Shown here: positions 9,200-16,920 of the stretch, in pieces
Numbering within the stretch: the stretch's first letter is position 1
Layout: each line of letters starts with the position of its first letter
The notes under the pieces: generated by a model
What the model was told of the DNA's origin: nothing
Databases searched by the model: none
What the model saw: only the letters and a program-made list of their open reading frames with translations
Translations under genes and position numbers: made by a program
Source: PVC group bacterium
Lineage (GTDB): Bacteria > Verrucomicrobiota > Kiritimatiellia > CAIKKV01 > CAITUY01
Direction: 5' to 3'
NCBI GenBank assembly: GCA_945870225.1
Contig: CAMBRF010000001.1
Span: 62,001-126,000 of the forward strand
DNA length: 64,000 bases

Positions 9200-9988
9200 T
9201 TAAGAGGATGGAGGGAAGTGTTCCCCTTCCGCTTTCTTGCCTCTTCCGGACAGCTTTTTTTTCAGGTGCCAGACGAGGGTTGATACGGTACCCAGCACCA
9301 GCATGGCCAGGGTGATCTGACCCAGGGAGCGTGACAGGGTCTGTTTGCCAAGCCCGCTTCCGATCAATACCACCATGGCGCAACTGGGGAGGAATCCCAG
9401 GAACGACCCGATCAGAAATACCCGGTGCCGGACGGAGGTGAGGCCCAGGACGAGATTGGGAACAATCCCGGCGATGGGAAGCTGTCGCACCAGGAACACG
9501 CTGAAGATGGATGGATTTTTCAAGAGTTCACGCAAGCGCCGGCTTTTCTCAATGTGGCGGGCTCCCCATTCGCGCCCCCCCCACCGTGCGAGGAGAAAGG
9601 CCGAGTAGGATCCCAGCATCGCCGACAATTGGGCCACGGCAAAGCCTTCCCAGAATCCGAACAACATACCCGCCACCCCGCCGAAGATGAGGCGGGGAAT
9701 CCCCCCCGCGATGAAGGCGGCACTGACCAGGCTGAAGAGGATGGGTGCCCAAATGCCGAGGCCACGCAATAGATTTTTCCACCGCTGCACATCGGTTACA
9801 TATTGCTTAAGCGGTGTGAAGTGAATGACGGCGACGCAGACCGCGACAACCAGCGCCATGATCAGAAACTTCCGCTCCGACACGCCCGCCGACTTGGCGA
9901 CCTCGAGTTCGAGTTCAAGGGGCGGCGTCTCGGGCAGGTTCTCCGGCGGGACGGTCTCAACAGGATCACGGGGCGTACTGGCGGTCAT
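9200..9988 (-). CDS. VTT-domain (TVP38/TMEM64, DedA-like) membrane protein
   Basis: This is a 262-residue protein. ATG 9988 overlaps the stop of the upstream gene as ATGA, with GGAAAGG about 8 nt before it; a longer frame from 10024 is possible but lacks support. A proline/glutamate-rich cytoplasmic N-terminus (about 1-35) precedes a helix, then the VTT core: FIAGGIPRLIFGGVAGMLFG, GSYSAFLLARWGG, and FLVRQLPIAGIVPNLVLGL. The family has been linked to lipid scrambling and membrane homeostasis. The tail is strongly basic (KKKLSGRGKK). Coupling to a glycosyltransferase/phosphatase gene suggests work on lipid-linked substrates, which is inference. Confidence 0.8.
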   Translation of the reverse strand: MTASTPRDPVETVPPENLPETPPLELELEVAKSAGVSERKFLIMALVVAVCVAVIHFTPLKQYVTDVQRWKNLLRGLGIWAPILFSLVSAAFIAGGIPRLIFGGVAGMLFGFWEGFAVAQLSAMLGSYSAFLLARWGGREWGARHIEKSRRLRELLKNPSIFSVFLVRQLPIAGIVPNLVLGLTSVRHRVFLIGSFLGFLPSCAMVVLIGSGLGKQTLSRSLGQITLAMLVLGTVSTLVWHLKKKLSGRGKKAEGEHFPPSS

Positions 9989-12384
9989 GGGCTGCCTTTC
10001 CGGAGAATGATCACCTTGCGCCACTTGCCTTGCGAGTAGTTGAACCCGGAGACCTCGCCTATCACCTGCAGTCCTTTATCCGGTGCCAGGAGTTCCGGGT
10101 GCCGGGCCAGGCTCGCCTCGGTGATGATCAGCACCCGGTGGCCGGATCGGGTGACCCAGTCCCCCAGTTCCCCCTCTTCCAGACTGGTGACCGGGCCGTG
10201 TCCGAGATAGAAGGTCAGGCTGGGTTCGCCGTAACCGCACGTCGCCACGGGGGTTTGGGCGGGAACCTGTCGCGTGACGCAGGCCGCGATGCGCGGCGAA
10301 ATCTTGAATGGCTCCAAAGCCGGGAGCAGGCGCAAGGACGCTGTTAGAAAGACCAGCGCCATTCCCCATGCCAGAACGCCGACGACCACGCCATGCCGCC
10401 CTCTCTGGTACCAGTAGGTGGCGGCGCCCGTCATGCCCAGAAAAACAAGGCCCAGACTTACCGCGGGGACCCGCGCTCCGGAAAGGGGGATGAACCAGGG
10501 TGCGATCACCAGGGCCGAGCCGAGCAGGAGGCCGGCTAAAATGAACAGGCCCAGACCGGTCCGGGCGGCCAGGGTCCGGTTACCGCTGCGTCCTTCACGC
10601 ATTGCGGCCAAGGTGCCCAAGGCCGAGAGAAGCGCCAGAGCCGGCCATGCCGGCAGGATGTAGTGGGGCAGCTTGGTTGCGACGACACTCATCAGGATGA
10701 TGACCGGCAGTGCCCAGCAGAGGATCAGTCGTCGCGCGGGCAGGGCCAGGGCACTCGACCACACCGGTCCCGGCTGAAATAGGCGCGGCAGATACAGGGT
10801 CCAGGGGAAAAAAGCGAAGAGAATGACGGGGATATAGTAGAACGCGAAGAGGAACGATTTTCCTCCATGGCTTTCCATCGGGGTCACGACGCGCTGAACC
10901 ACATGACGGCCCAGTCCGCGGCGCAGGAACTCGCCGTCTGTGGCCGCATTGGCCGGCAGCGCCCAGGCCAGGAAGAGACCGATGGAAACGACCACCGCGA
11001 GGGCGAGCCAGGGCAGGTAAGTCAGCGGTCGCAGAGCGCCGCCGCGTATGAACAGCAGGATGGCGGCGATGCCCATCAGAGGGATGACCAGACCCACCGG
11101 GCCCTTGGTCAGCAATGCGGCGGCCAGGGACAGGGTGAGGAGGAGAACATGCCAGGGACGTAGGCCGCGGATCCATGAAAGCAGGAATGAGGCCATGGCC
11201 GCCGTGATGCAGGCGAGCAGCAGGGCATCGGTTGTGGCGGCGGTACCGCTGACCACCATCAAGGGGGAGAAGGCGAGGAAAATGAACGCCAGAATGCCCG
11301 CCATCAGTCCGCCGATCTGCGTACCTGCCCATACCAGCAGCAGTCCTGTGGCGACGGTGGACAGGGGGGCGACCATACGGCAGGCCAGTTCTGAAGGGCC
11401 CAGAATTTTGACCGGGATCGACATCAGCCAATAGATCAGGATCGGTTTATCGGGTCGCAGGGAGCCGTTGAAGGTTGGGACAAGATAGTCACCGGATTCA
11501 ACCATCTCCACGGTGGCTCGGGAGAAGCGCGGCTCGTCGCGGTCCCAGAGGGTGGAGGCGGTGGTGAGGAGAAAATACAGGGACAGGACGGCGGCGACGA
11601 GCCACCGGAGCATGGCGGGACGGGAGAGGGCGCGGTGTGACCACCCTCTGCGATGCCTCCAGAGAGAGGGCCCGATGCGGGCGGCGAGCAACAGGAGGGC
11701 GACCGTGCCCCATATGCCGAAAAATTCGAGGGCGTACGGCATGCCGCGGGCCCAGGGAAGCTTGCCAAAATCAAACGCCAAGACCAGCAGTCCCGCCGCC
11801 AGAAACCACGGCCGCCGCACCGTGACCGGTCGGCGTCGCAGGATGGAGAGAGCCAGGATCCCTGCCAGGATCCCGAGCGCCACACCGGTCAGGACATCGC
11901 TGGGGAAATGCTTGCCATCGTAGACACGACCGGCGGCGACACCTGCCGTGACCACCACTCCAACCGGCATAAACCAGGGGGAGGCGACGACCAACGGTGT
12001 GCACAGAGCGGTGATGGTTGCCACGTCACCACTGGGGAACGATTCCTCGTTGGACAGGTTGGGACGTTCGCGGCCGACTCCCAGTTTCAGCGGCCAGACG
12101 AGAATGGACACGAGCAACAGGCTAAGGAGGATCTGGGTCGCGCGCCGCCGTGCACCACAGAAGCCCAGGGCAAAGGCGATTAGCAGGGCGACTTCTCCCT
12201 TGCCGAAGGGGCGGAAAAAGGCCAGCACTTGCTGAATAATGTGCTCTTTGCCCACGGCGTGAGAAAAGGAACGGACCCCGTTGGCAACGACCTCATCATA
12301 GGGGTAGATGAAGACCGCCGCGGCCAGCACGATGGCTGCAGCCAGGAGGGGCCCCGTACGACTGATGGCTTTGGTGTCTTGCAT
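9985..12384 (-). CDS. PAP2 phosphatase fused to a GT39/ArnT-like glycosyltransferase
   Basis: This is a 799-residue membrane protein. Residues about 1-190 form a PAP2 (type 2 phosphatidic acid phosphatase) domain with KLGVGRERP (the KX6RP motif), SFPSGDV, and GRVYDGKHFPSD (the RX5HX3D motif holding the nucleophile His). The middle motif is normally PSGH; here it is PSGD, so the usual proton-donor His is replaced by Asp. From about 265 the protein is a dolichyl-phosphate-mannose/ArnT-type glycosyltransferase: TLWDRDEPRFSRATVEM has the catalytic DE pair, and PDKPILIYWLM follows; about ten helices and a C-terminal soluble domain complete it. Such enzymes move sugars from polyprenyl carriers to lipids or proteins. 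One chain joining both suggests that a polyprenyl or lipid phosphate is recycled at the site of transfer. Confidence 0.83.
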   Translation of the reverse strand: MQDTKAISRTGPLLAAAIVLAAAVFIYPYDEVVANGVRSFSHAVGKEHIIQQVLAFFRPFGKGEVALLIAFALGFCGARRRATQILLSLLLVSILVWPLKLGVGRERPNLSNEESFPSGDVATITALCTPLVVASPWFMPVGVVVTAGVAAGRVYDGKHFPSDVLTGVALGILAGILALSILRRRPVTVRRPWFLAAGLLVLAFDFGKLPWARGMPYALEFFGIWGTVALLLLAARIGPSLWRHRRGWSHRALSRPAMLRWLVAAVLSLYFLLTTASTLWDRDEPRFSRATVEMVESGDYLVPTFNGSLRPDKPILIYWLMSIPVKILGPSELACRMVAPLSTVATGLLLVWAGTQIGGLMAGILAFIFLAFSPLMVVSGTAATTDALLLACITAAMASFLLSWIRGLRPWHVLLLTLSLAAALLTKGPVGLVIPLMGIAAILLFIRGGALRPLTYLPWLALAVVVSIGLFLAWALPANAATDGEFLRRGLGRHVVQRVVTPMESHGGKSFLFAFYYIPVILFAFFPWTLYLPRLFQPGPVWSSALALPARRLILCWALPVIILMSVVATKLPHYILPAWPALALLSALGTLAAMREGRSGNRTLAARTGLGLFILAGLLLGSALVIAPWFIPLSGARVPAVSLGLVFLGMTGAATYWYQRGRHGVVVGVLAWGMALVFLTASLRLLPALEPFKISPRIAACVTRQVPAQTPVATCGYGEPSLTFYLGHGPVTSLEEGELGDWVTRSGHRVLIITEASLARHPELLAPDKGLQVIGEVSGFNYSQGKWRKVIILRKGSP

Positions 12385-12538
12385 GAAGTGTTAATCAAAC
12401 CATGCATGACGAAGGAGTCAAGGGAATCCGACGGAAAAAAGTGAAAAAAAGCGAGAGGGTGTGCGCCGTCAGGATGCTGTCACGCAAAAACGTGTATCCT
12501 GGGCGGAAAGTCGCTACAGTCATGCGCGGGAGGGTGTG

Positions 12539-13297
12539 ATGGCAAAGAAACGATTGGATCTTCTGCTGGTGGAGCGTGGTCATGTGGAGAGCCGTGAAAA
12601 GGCCCAGCGGCTCATTCTGGCCGGTGTGGTCCGGGTGGAGGGGCAGGTTGCCGACAAGCCCGGGCATCCCTACGCCGACGATGCGGTGGTTGAGATGGAG
12701 GCGGGAAATCGTTTTGTCAGCCGCGGCGGAGAGAAACTGGAAGAGGCGTTTAGCCGGTTCGGGATCAACGTCACAGGCCTGACCTGCGCCGATATCGGGG
12801 CCTCGACGGGCGGCTTCACCGATTGCCTTCTCCAGCATGGGGCAACGCGGGTCTACGCCATGGATGTGGGCCGGGGTCAGTTGGATTGGAAGCTGAGGAA
12901 CGATCCGCGTGTGGTGGTGAAGGAGGGGCTCAACGCCCGCTATCTCCAGAGGAGCGACATTCCTGAACCCTTTCAGTTCACGGTGATCGATGTGTCGTTC
13001 ATCTCCTTGACCCTCATTCTGCCGCCTGTTACAAAGCTCATCGCCCCATCGGGTGAACTGGTAACGCTGATCAAGCCCCAGTTCGAGGCGGGTCGGGACA
13101 AGGTCGGGAAGGGTGGCGTTGTGCGTGATCCGGCCGTGCATGAAGAAGTGATCGGGCAAATCCGGCGTTTCGGGACCGGGACTCTGGCCTTGGAATGGAA
13201 GGGCCTTTGCGAGTCACCCATTAAGGGGCCTGCCGGCAATGTGGAATTTCTGGCCTGGTGGCGAAAGAATCCGTCGCTTTCCGGAGAGGTATCATGA
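12539..13297 (+). CDS. tlyA: TlyA-family rRNA 2'-O-methyltransferase
   Basis: This is a 252-residue protein. ATG 12539 follows GGGAGGG at once, and the family's N-terminus MAKKRLDLLLVERG begins there. Residues about 4-65 are an S4 RNA-binding domain. Residues about 70-245 are an FtsJ-type Rossmann methyltransferase with the SAM loop DIGASTGGFTDCLL, then VDVGRGQLDWKL-type and IDVSFISL motifs and KPQFEAGR. TlyA methylates 2'-OH groups of 16S and 23S rRNA in mycobacteria; related proteins are often annotated as haemolysins. The stop overlaps the nadK start as ATGA, so translation is coupled. Confidence 0.9.
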   Translation: MAKKRLDLLLVERGHVESREKAQRLILAGVVRVEGQVADKPGHPYADDAVVEMEAGNRFVSRGGEKLEEAFSRFGINVTGLTCADIGASTGGFTDCLLQHGATRVYAMDVGRGQLDWKLRNDPRVVVKEGLNARYLQRSDIPEPFQFTVIDVSFISLTLILPPVTKLIAPSGELVTLIKPQFEAGRDKVGKGGVVRDPAVHEEVIGQIRRFGTGTLALEWKGLCESPIKGPAGNVEFLAWWRKNPSLSGEVS

Positions 13298-14154
13298 AAA
13301 CACTGGGAGTCTTTGCCAATTGCAGCAAGCATCATGCGCCTGCTGTTTTGGAACGATTGCGGGTCAAGGCCGGCGAATTAGGGGTTGAACTGGTTCCCGA
13401 CCGGGCCACTGCCAAATTGATGGGACTTCCCGTCGGGGCGGCAGAGGGTTCGGCCTTGTTTGCGTCGTGCGAGGTCATGATGGTCCTGGGGGGAGATGGC
13501 TCCATGCTGCGTGCGGTGCGTGAGTTGAATGGCCACGAAATTCCCCTGATAGGGGTGAATCTCGGTGCGCTGGGGTTTCTGACAAGCGTCACCGAAGGGG
13601 ATCTGGAGCGGGCCCTTGACTGTCTGATCCGCAAGGACTACACCACCTCGGACCGTGTCATTGTGGATGGAACGGTTCACCGCGGGGGGGAGAGGCTGGG
13701 ATCATACTGCGCGCTGAACGACGTTGTGGTGAAGTCGGTTCGGTCACGCGTGGTGACCCTGCGCATGCGGGTGGACGGTCAGGAAGTGGGGGATTTTGTC
13801 TGTGACGGACTTATTGTTTCCACCCCCACGGGCAGCACGGGGTACTCCTTGTCAGCCGGGGGGCCGGTCCTGATGCCGTCGGCGCAGGCGCTGGTGGTTA
13901 GTTTGATCTGTCCGCATACGCTCAGCACCCGTCCGCTGGTTTTGCCGAATGAGTCCACGGTGGAGGTGACGGTTATCGAGCGGTCGGCGGGGGCGGAGGT
14001 CTCCGTGGACGGTCAGGTCGGTCAGCCCTTGGAGATGGGTGACAGGGTTACGGTTAAGCGGAGCAAGCGGGGAGCCCGGTTCATCCACCTTCCGGGTTAC
14101 GATTATTTCTCGGTGCTGCGGCAGAAACTCCACTGGCGTGGTTCTAACGTGTGA
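13294..14154 (+). CDS. nadK: NAD kinase
   Basis: This is a 286-residue enzyme that phosphorylates NAD to NADP. The diagnostic GGDGSMLRA (about 65-73) and GVNLGALGFL motifs are present, as is the nucleotide-binding STPTGSTGYSLSAGGP (about 180-195). ATG 13294 overlaps the tlyA stop; a start at 13258 would give a poorer N-terminus. The tlyA-nadK order is common in several phyla. The 3' end overlaps the converging larC gene by 11 bp. Confidence 0.93.
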   Translation: MKTLGVFANCSKHHAPAVLERLRVKAGELGVELVPDRATAKLMGLPVGAAEGSALFASCEVMMVLGGDGSMLRAVRELNGHEIPLIGVNLGALGFLTSVTEGDLERALDCLIRKDYTTSDRVIVDGTVHRGGERLGSYCALNDVVVKSVRSRVVTLRMRVDGQEVGDFVCDGLIVSTPTGSTGYSLSAGGPVLMPSAQALVVSLICPHTLSTRPLVLPNESTVEVTVIERSAGAEVSVDGQVGQPLEMGDRVTVKRSKRGARFIHLPGYDYFSVLRQKLHWRGSNV

Positions 14155-15364
14155 GCCGTTTCTGCCCCTCGGCCTGCGCGGCCTCGTAGACGGCCCGAAC
14201 CGGGGCGGAGGCGGTGGCGGCGCGCGCGACACAATCCTCGTATTCCGGTGAAGCGGTGACCGCTTTGCCCTTCCATGTCCCGACCTTGACGCGAACGTCG
14301 CCGTAGGGGGTGCTGACGACGGCCGTTTCACGAGCCAGCATGGTGCGGTGTGTCAGGTACTCCCGGATGCCGAACGTGGTGGTCTCGCTGAAAATGAGGT
14401 CAATCATGACCGCTTTCTTCTCCGGCGCGCAGAGCGTTGTCAGGAGTATGCCGGGGCGTTGTTTCTTCATCTGAATGGCGGTGGAAAAGGCATCATAGGC
14501 CCCTGCCGCCAGCAGCTTGTTGACAAGGGCCCCGACGAGTTCCGGTGAAGTGTCGTCAATGTTGGTCTCCAGGACGAGGCACGGATCGGTTTCCTGTCCG
14601 GTGCCGGCGCAGGGCGTGAGCATCATGCCGCGCAGAAGGTTCGGGCGTCCGTTGAGCTGGCGCTGCCCGAAGCCGTGACCGACCCGGCTGACCGTCCAGC
14701 CGGCGGGTGGCGTCTCCAGTGTTCTCCAGGTGGACAACAGGGCGGCCCCGGTGGGGGTCACAAGTTCGAAAGGCTCATCGACGAAGAGGATCGGCAGGCC
14801 CTTGAGCAATTCGACGGTGCCGGGCGGCGGATTAGGGATCACTCCGTGCGCGCACAGGATGGTTCCATGTCCGGCCGGCAGGGGCGAAAATCCAACCCCG
14901 TCAACCTTGAGCGAGGCGAGCGCCTCACAGGCCCCGATGATATCGGCAATGGCGTCCAACGCGCCCACCTCGTGAAAATGGATTTCCTCAGGCGTCTTGG
15001 CGTGGACCCGGGCCTCCGCTTCGGCGAGGCGGCGGAACACCGCCTCGCTTTGCCGTTTAACCGGGGCGGCCAGCGTGCTGTGTTCGATCAGGCGGGTAAT
15101 TTCGGCCAGTCCGCGATGGGCAGGGTGGTGTCCGTGATGGTGTTCATGTCCGTGCCCGGAATGCTCGTGGGTGTGGACGTGGGCCCGAAGGCCGTGCAGG
15201 CCATGATCGGCATGGGGAATGGCTTCAACGGATAGATTGAAATCGCCCAGTTGCGCGAAGGTGGCGTTCAGGTGCGCCGGCGTGACGCCCAGGTCCATGA
15301 GGCAGGCGAGCAGCATATCGCCGCTGGCGCCGCCCACGCTATCGAACCAGAGGATCGTATTCAT
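14144..15364 (-). CDS. larC: LarC, nickel-insertion protein for the nickel-pincer cofactor
   Basis: This is a 406-residue protein. LarC places nickel into the pyridinium bis-thiocarboxylate made by LarB and LarE, giving the cofactor of lactate racemase and related LarA enzymes. The N-terminal ILWFDSVGGASGDMLLACL and the HFHEVGALDAIADI motif are typical. A His-rich loop at about residues 56-90 (HVHTHEHSGHGHEHHHGHH) would bind or store nickel and is longer than in many homologues. The full length is present without the programmed frameshift that splits LarC in Lactobacillus plantarum. Its ATG overlaps the larB stop as ATGA. Confidence 0.92.
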   Translation of the reverse strand: MNTILWFDSVGGASGDMLLACLMDLGVTPAHLNATFAQLGDFNLSVEAIPHADHGLHGLRAHVHTHEHSGHGHEHHHGHHPAHRGLAEITRLIEHSTLAAPVKRQSEAVFRRLAEAEARVHAKTPEEIHFHEVGALDAIADIIGACEALASLKVDGVGFSPLPAGHGTILCAHGVIPNPPPGTVELLKGLPILFVDEPFELVTPTGAALLSTWRTLETPPAGWTVSRVGHGFGQRQLNGRPNLLRGMMLTPCAGTGQETDPCLVLETNIDDTSPELVGALVNKLLAAGAYDAFSTAIQMKKQRPGILLTTLCAPEKKAVMIDLIFSETTTFGIREYLTHRTMLARETAVVSTPYGDVRVKVGTWKGKAVTASPEYEDCVARAATASAPVRAVYEAAQAEGQKRLTR

Positions 15365-16161
15365 CGTTTTGAGGGGCCGGGTTTCCGGGGCTTCCTGGCG
15401 TTTCGAGGAGGTCGGATTTTTTCCGGCAGCCGGTTGATCAGGGCGGCAGCCACGCCCGCCCCGAATCCGTTATCGATATTCACCACGGTGATTCCCGGCA
15501 CGCACGTGTTCAACATGGCCAGCAGGGCGGTGGTTCCCTGCATGCTGGTTCCGTAACCGATACTTGTGGGGACGGCGATGATGGGGCATTCGGTCAGGCC
15601 ACCGACCACCGATGGGAGGGCGCCTTCCATGCCGGCCGCGACGATCAGGACGCGGGCTTTCCTCAGGACGGGAAGCTGGTGAAGCAGGCGGTGCAGGCCC
15701 GCGACGCCGACGTCATACACGCGTTGCACACGGGCGCCCATGCGTTCCGCCACCAAGGCCGCCTCTTCCGCGACAGGGATATCCGTTGTTCCGGCGCACA
15801 GGACGGCCACCAGACCAACAGGCTTGGCGCGGGGGCCGGCATCCAGGGTCAGCACACGGGCGGCCTCATGGTAGACGGCTTTGGGGTAAACCTGCTGTAC
15901 GGCCTTGTATTGATCGGCCGAGGTTCGGGTGGCCAGCACATCCTGACCGGCCTCGTAAAGGGCGGTGACGATTTTGGCGACCTGTTCCGGGGTTTTACCC
16001 TGGCAGAAGATGACTTCGGGGAACCCCCGGCGCCGCATCCGGTCGGTATCCACGCGGGCAAAGCCCAGATTTTTCTCGCGGGCGGCCTCGATGTCCCGCG
16101 CGGCCTGGATGGGGGATATCCGGCCGAGGGCCACCTGTTTGAGAATTTGTCGCAGTTCCAT
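15361..16161 (-). CDS. larB: LarB, nicotinate-adenine-dinucleotide carboxylase/hydrolase
   Basis: This is a 266-residue protein of the AIR-carboxylase (PurE-like) superfamily that carries out the first step of nickel-pincer cofactor synthesis. Motifs seen are LGFARVDTDR, PEVIFCQGKTPEQV, CAGTTDIPVAEEA, VAAGMEGALPSVVGG and PTSIGYGTS, plus NIDNGFGAG near the end. It is coupled to larC. No larE or larA lies in the window. It is the first gene of the minus-strand operon, so its promoter must lie in the palindrome-rich block upstream (16162-16400), but I could not pick a convincing one. Confidence 0.92.
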   Translation of the reverse strand: MELRQILKQVALGRISPIQAARDIEAAREKNLGFARVDTDRMRRRGFPEVIFCQGKTPEQVAKIVTALYEAGQDVLATRTSADQYKAVQQVYPKAVYHEAARVLTLDAGPRAKPVGLVAVLCAGTTDIPVAEEAALVAERMGARVQRVYDVGVAGLHRLLHQLPVLRKARVLIVAAGMEGALPSVVGGLTECPIIAVPTSIGYGTSMQGTTALLAMLNTCVPGITVVNIDNGFGAGVAAALINRLPEKIRPPRNARKPRKPGPSKR

Positions 16162-16269
16162 GAGAGCAGAGGATGAAAGGAGTGCTCTTCGCCGTCAAGG
16201 CAGAAACACACCGGTAACAGGACACACGGGTGGATGACAATTTCTTCTCAGTAGCATCCCATAGGATGC

Positions 16270-16428
16270 AGGCTGAAGGTTATTAGGCTGTAGACTGTTA
16301 GGAAATAGGTGTGATTCTACTCGTTTTCGCTCCAAGACCTTTTCGATATTTGGATTCCGTCTTCATGCCGTTTCACCTAATGGCCTACAGCCTAAATCGC
16401 TTCAGCCTTGGCGTCCCTATGGGACGCC
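16270..16428. repeat. Imperfect 33-bp inverted repeat plus 8-bp hairpin
   Basis: The left arm (16270-16302, starting AGGCTGAAGG and ending ACTGTTAGG) pairs with 16376-16408 (CCTAATGGCC...TTCAGCCT) across 73 nt, with about seven mismatches. Immediately after lies a perfect hairpin, GGCGTCCC-tat-GGGACGCC (16410-16428). No reading frame of note occurs here. This is the first of several palindromic units filling the gene-free 16162-16863 stretch. Confidence 0.6.
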
Positions 16429-16464
16429 AGTGATTTCTTCTGGAAATCAACACTTCAGAATTCC

Positions 16465-16537
16465 AACCGCGGATTACGCGGATGGCACTGATAAATGGGA
16501 CCAAATCTTATCCGTCCCATCCGTGCTATCCGCGGTT
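16465..16537. repeat. AACCGCGGAT inverted repeat
   Basis: AACCGCGGATTACGCGGATGG (starting at 16465) is mirrored by a copy ending ATCCGCGGTT at 16537; about 28 nt pair on each side with a small bulge and a 17-nt loop. Downstream, a shorter imperfect hairpin GACCGCGCTG/CAGCACGGTC lies at 16585-16608. The bases suggest a mobile intergenic palindrome rather than a protein-binding site, because arm length exceeds what a dimeric regulator needs. Confidence 0.6.
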
Positions 16538-16633
16538 CAGATGATTTCTCTTCTGCAAGAATATCCCGATGGCTGATCCTGTTTGACCGCGCTGGGGACA
16601 GCACGGTCCACCTCAAATTCAGTCTGGTTTGAA

Positions 16634-16717
16634 GTAGACGAGGCGTCTCGCCTCGTTTCTTCAGTCTCATTCGATACCTATCCCCGCATGCCCAACGAGG
16701 CGAGACGCCTCGTCTAC
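16634..16717. repeat. REPIN-like doublet: perfect 24-bp inverted repeat
   Basis: The arm at 16634-16657 (GTAGACGAGGCGTCTCGCC...) is exactly complementary to 16694-16717, with a 36-nt spacer. Each arm is itself a hairpin, GAGGCG-tct-CGCCTC, so two inverted short palindromes form a doublet, the layout of REPIN/BIME elements. Related copies with changes lie at 29409-29433 and 51516-51576. No transposase of the RAYT type is present in the window. Confidence 0.75.
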
Positions 16718-16863
16718 CTTCTCAAGTTCAAGAGATAAAGATATTGGGGGTATACGGGTCAGTATAAACAGCAATGCGCCTTTTAATGAGATTTTGACAT
16801 TTTCAGAAATTTGTCATGCACCCGACAACAGGACACCGGGGTGGGCTGCGTAGAAATATATTC

Positions 16864-16892
16864 TTGTGCAGTGTTATGAATGAACATATAGT
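16864..16892 (+). promoter_or_regulatory. Sigma70-like promoter of the sugar operon
   Basis: TTGTGC (16864-16869) and TATAGT (16887-16892) are separated by exactly 17 nt. Transcription would start near 16899, giving a leader of about 22 nt before the DeoR-family start codon at 16921. The -10 box lies inside the palindrome at 16880-16896, so a repressor bound there would block it. This is sequence inference only. Confidence 0.55.
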
Positions 16893-16896
16893 TCAT
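16880..16896. promoter_or_regulatory. Palindromic operator candidate for the DeoR-family regulator
   Basis: ATGAAC-atata-GTTCAT is a perfect 6+6 palindrome covering the -10 box. Extra half-sites, TTATGAA just before it and TTGTTCAGG at 16910-16919, lie nearby, as expected for a tetrameric or octameric DeoR-family repressor. It probably mediates autorepression of the operon. Confidence 0.5.
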
Positions 16897-16920
16897 GAAT
16901 ATTGATCGAATTGTTCAGGC

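Noticed and set aside
16794-16799. TTGACA as the -35 box of the DeoR operon
   Set aside because: No -10 box lies at a suitable distance; TTGTGC-N17-TATAGT closer to the gene is better.
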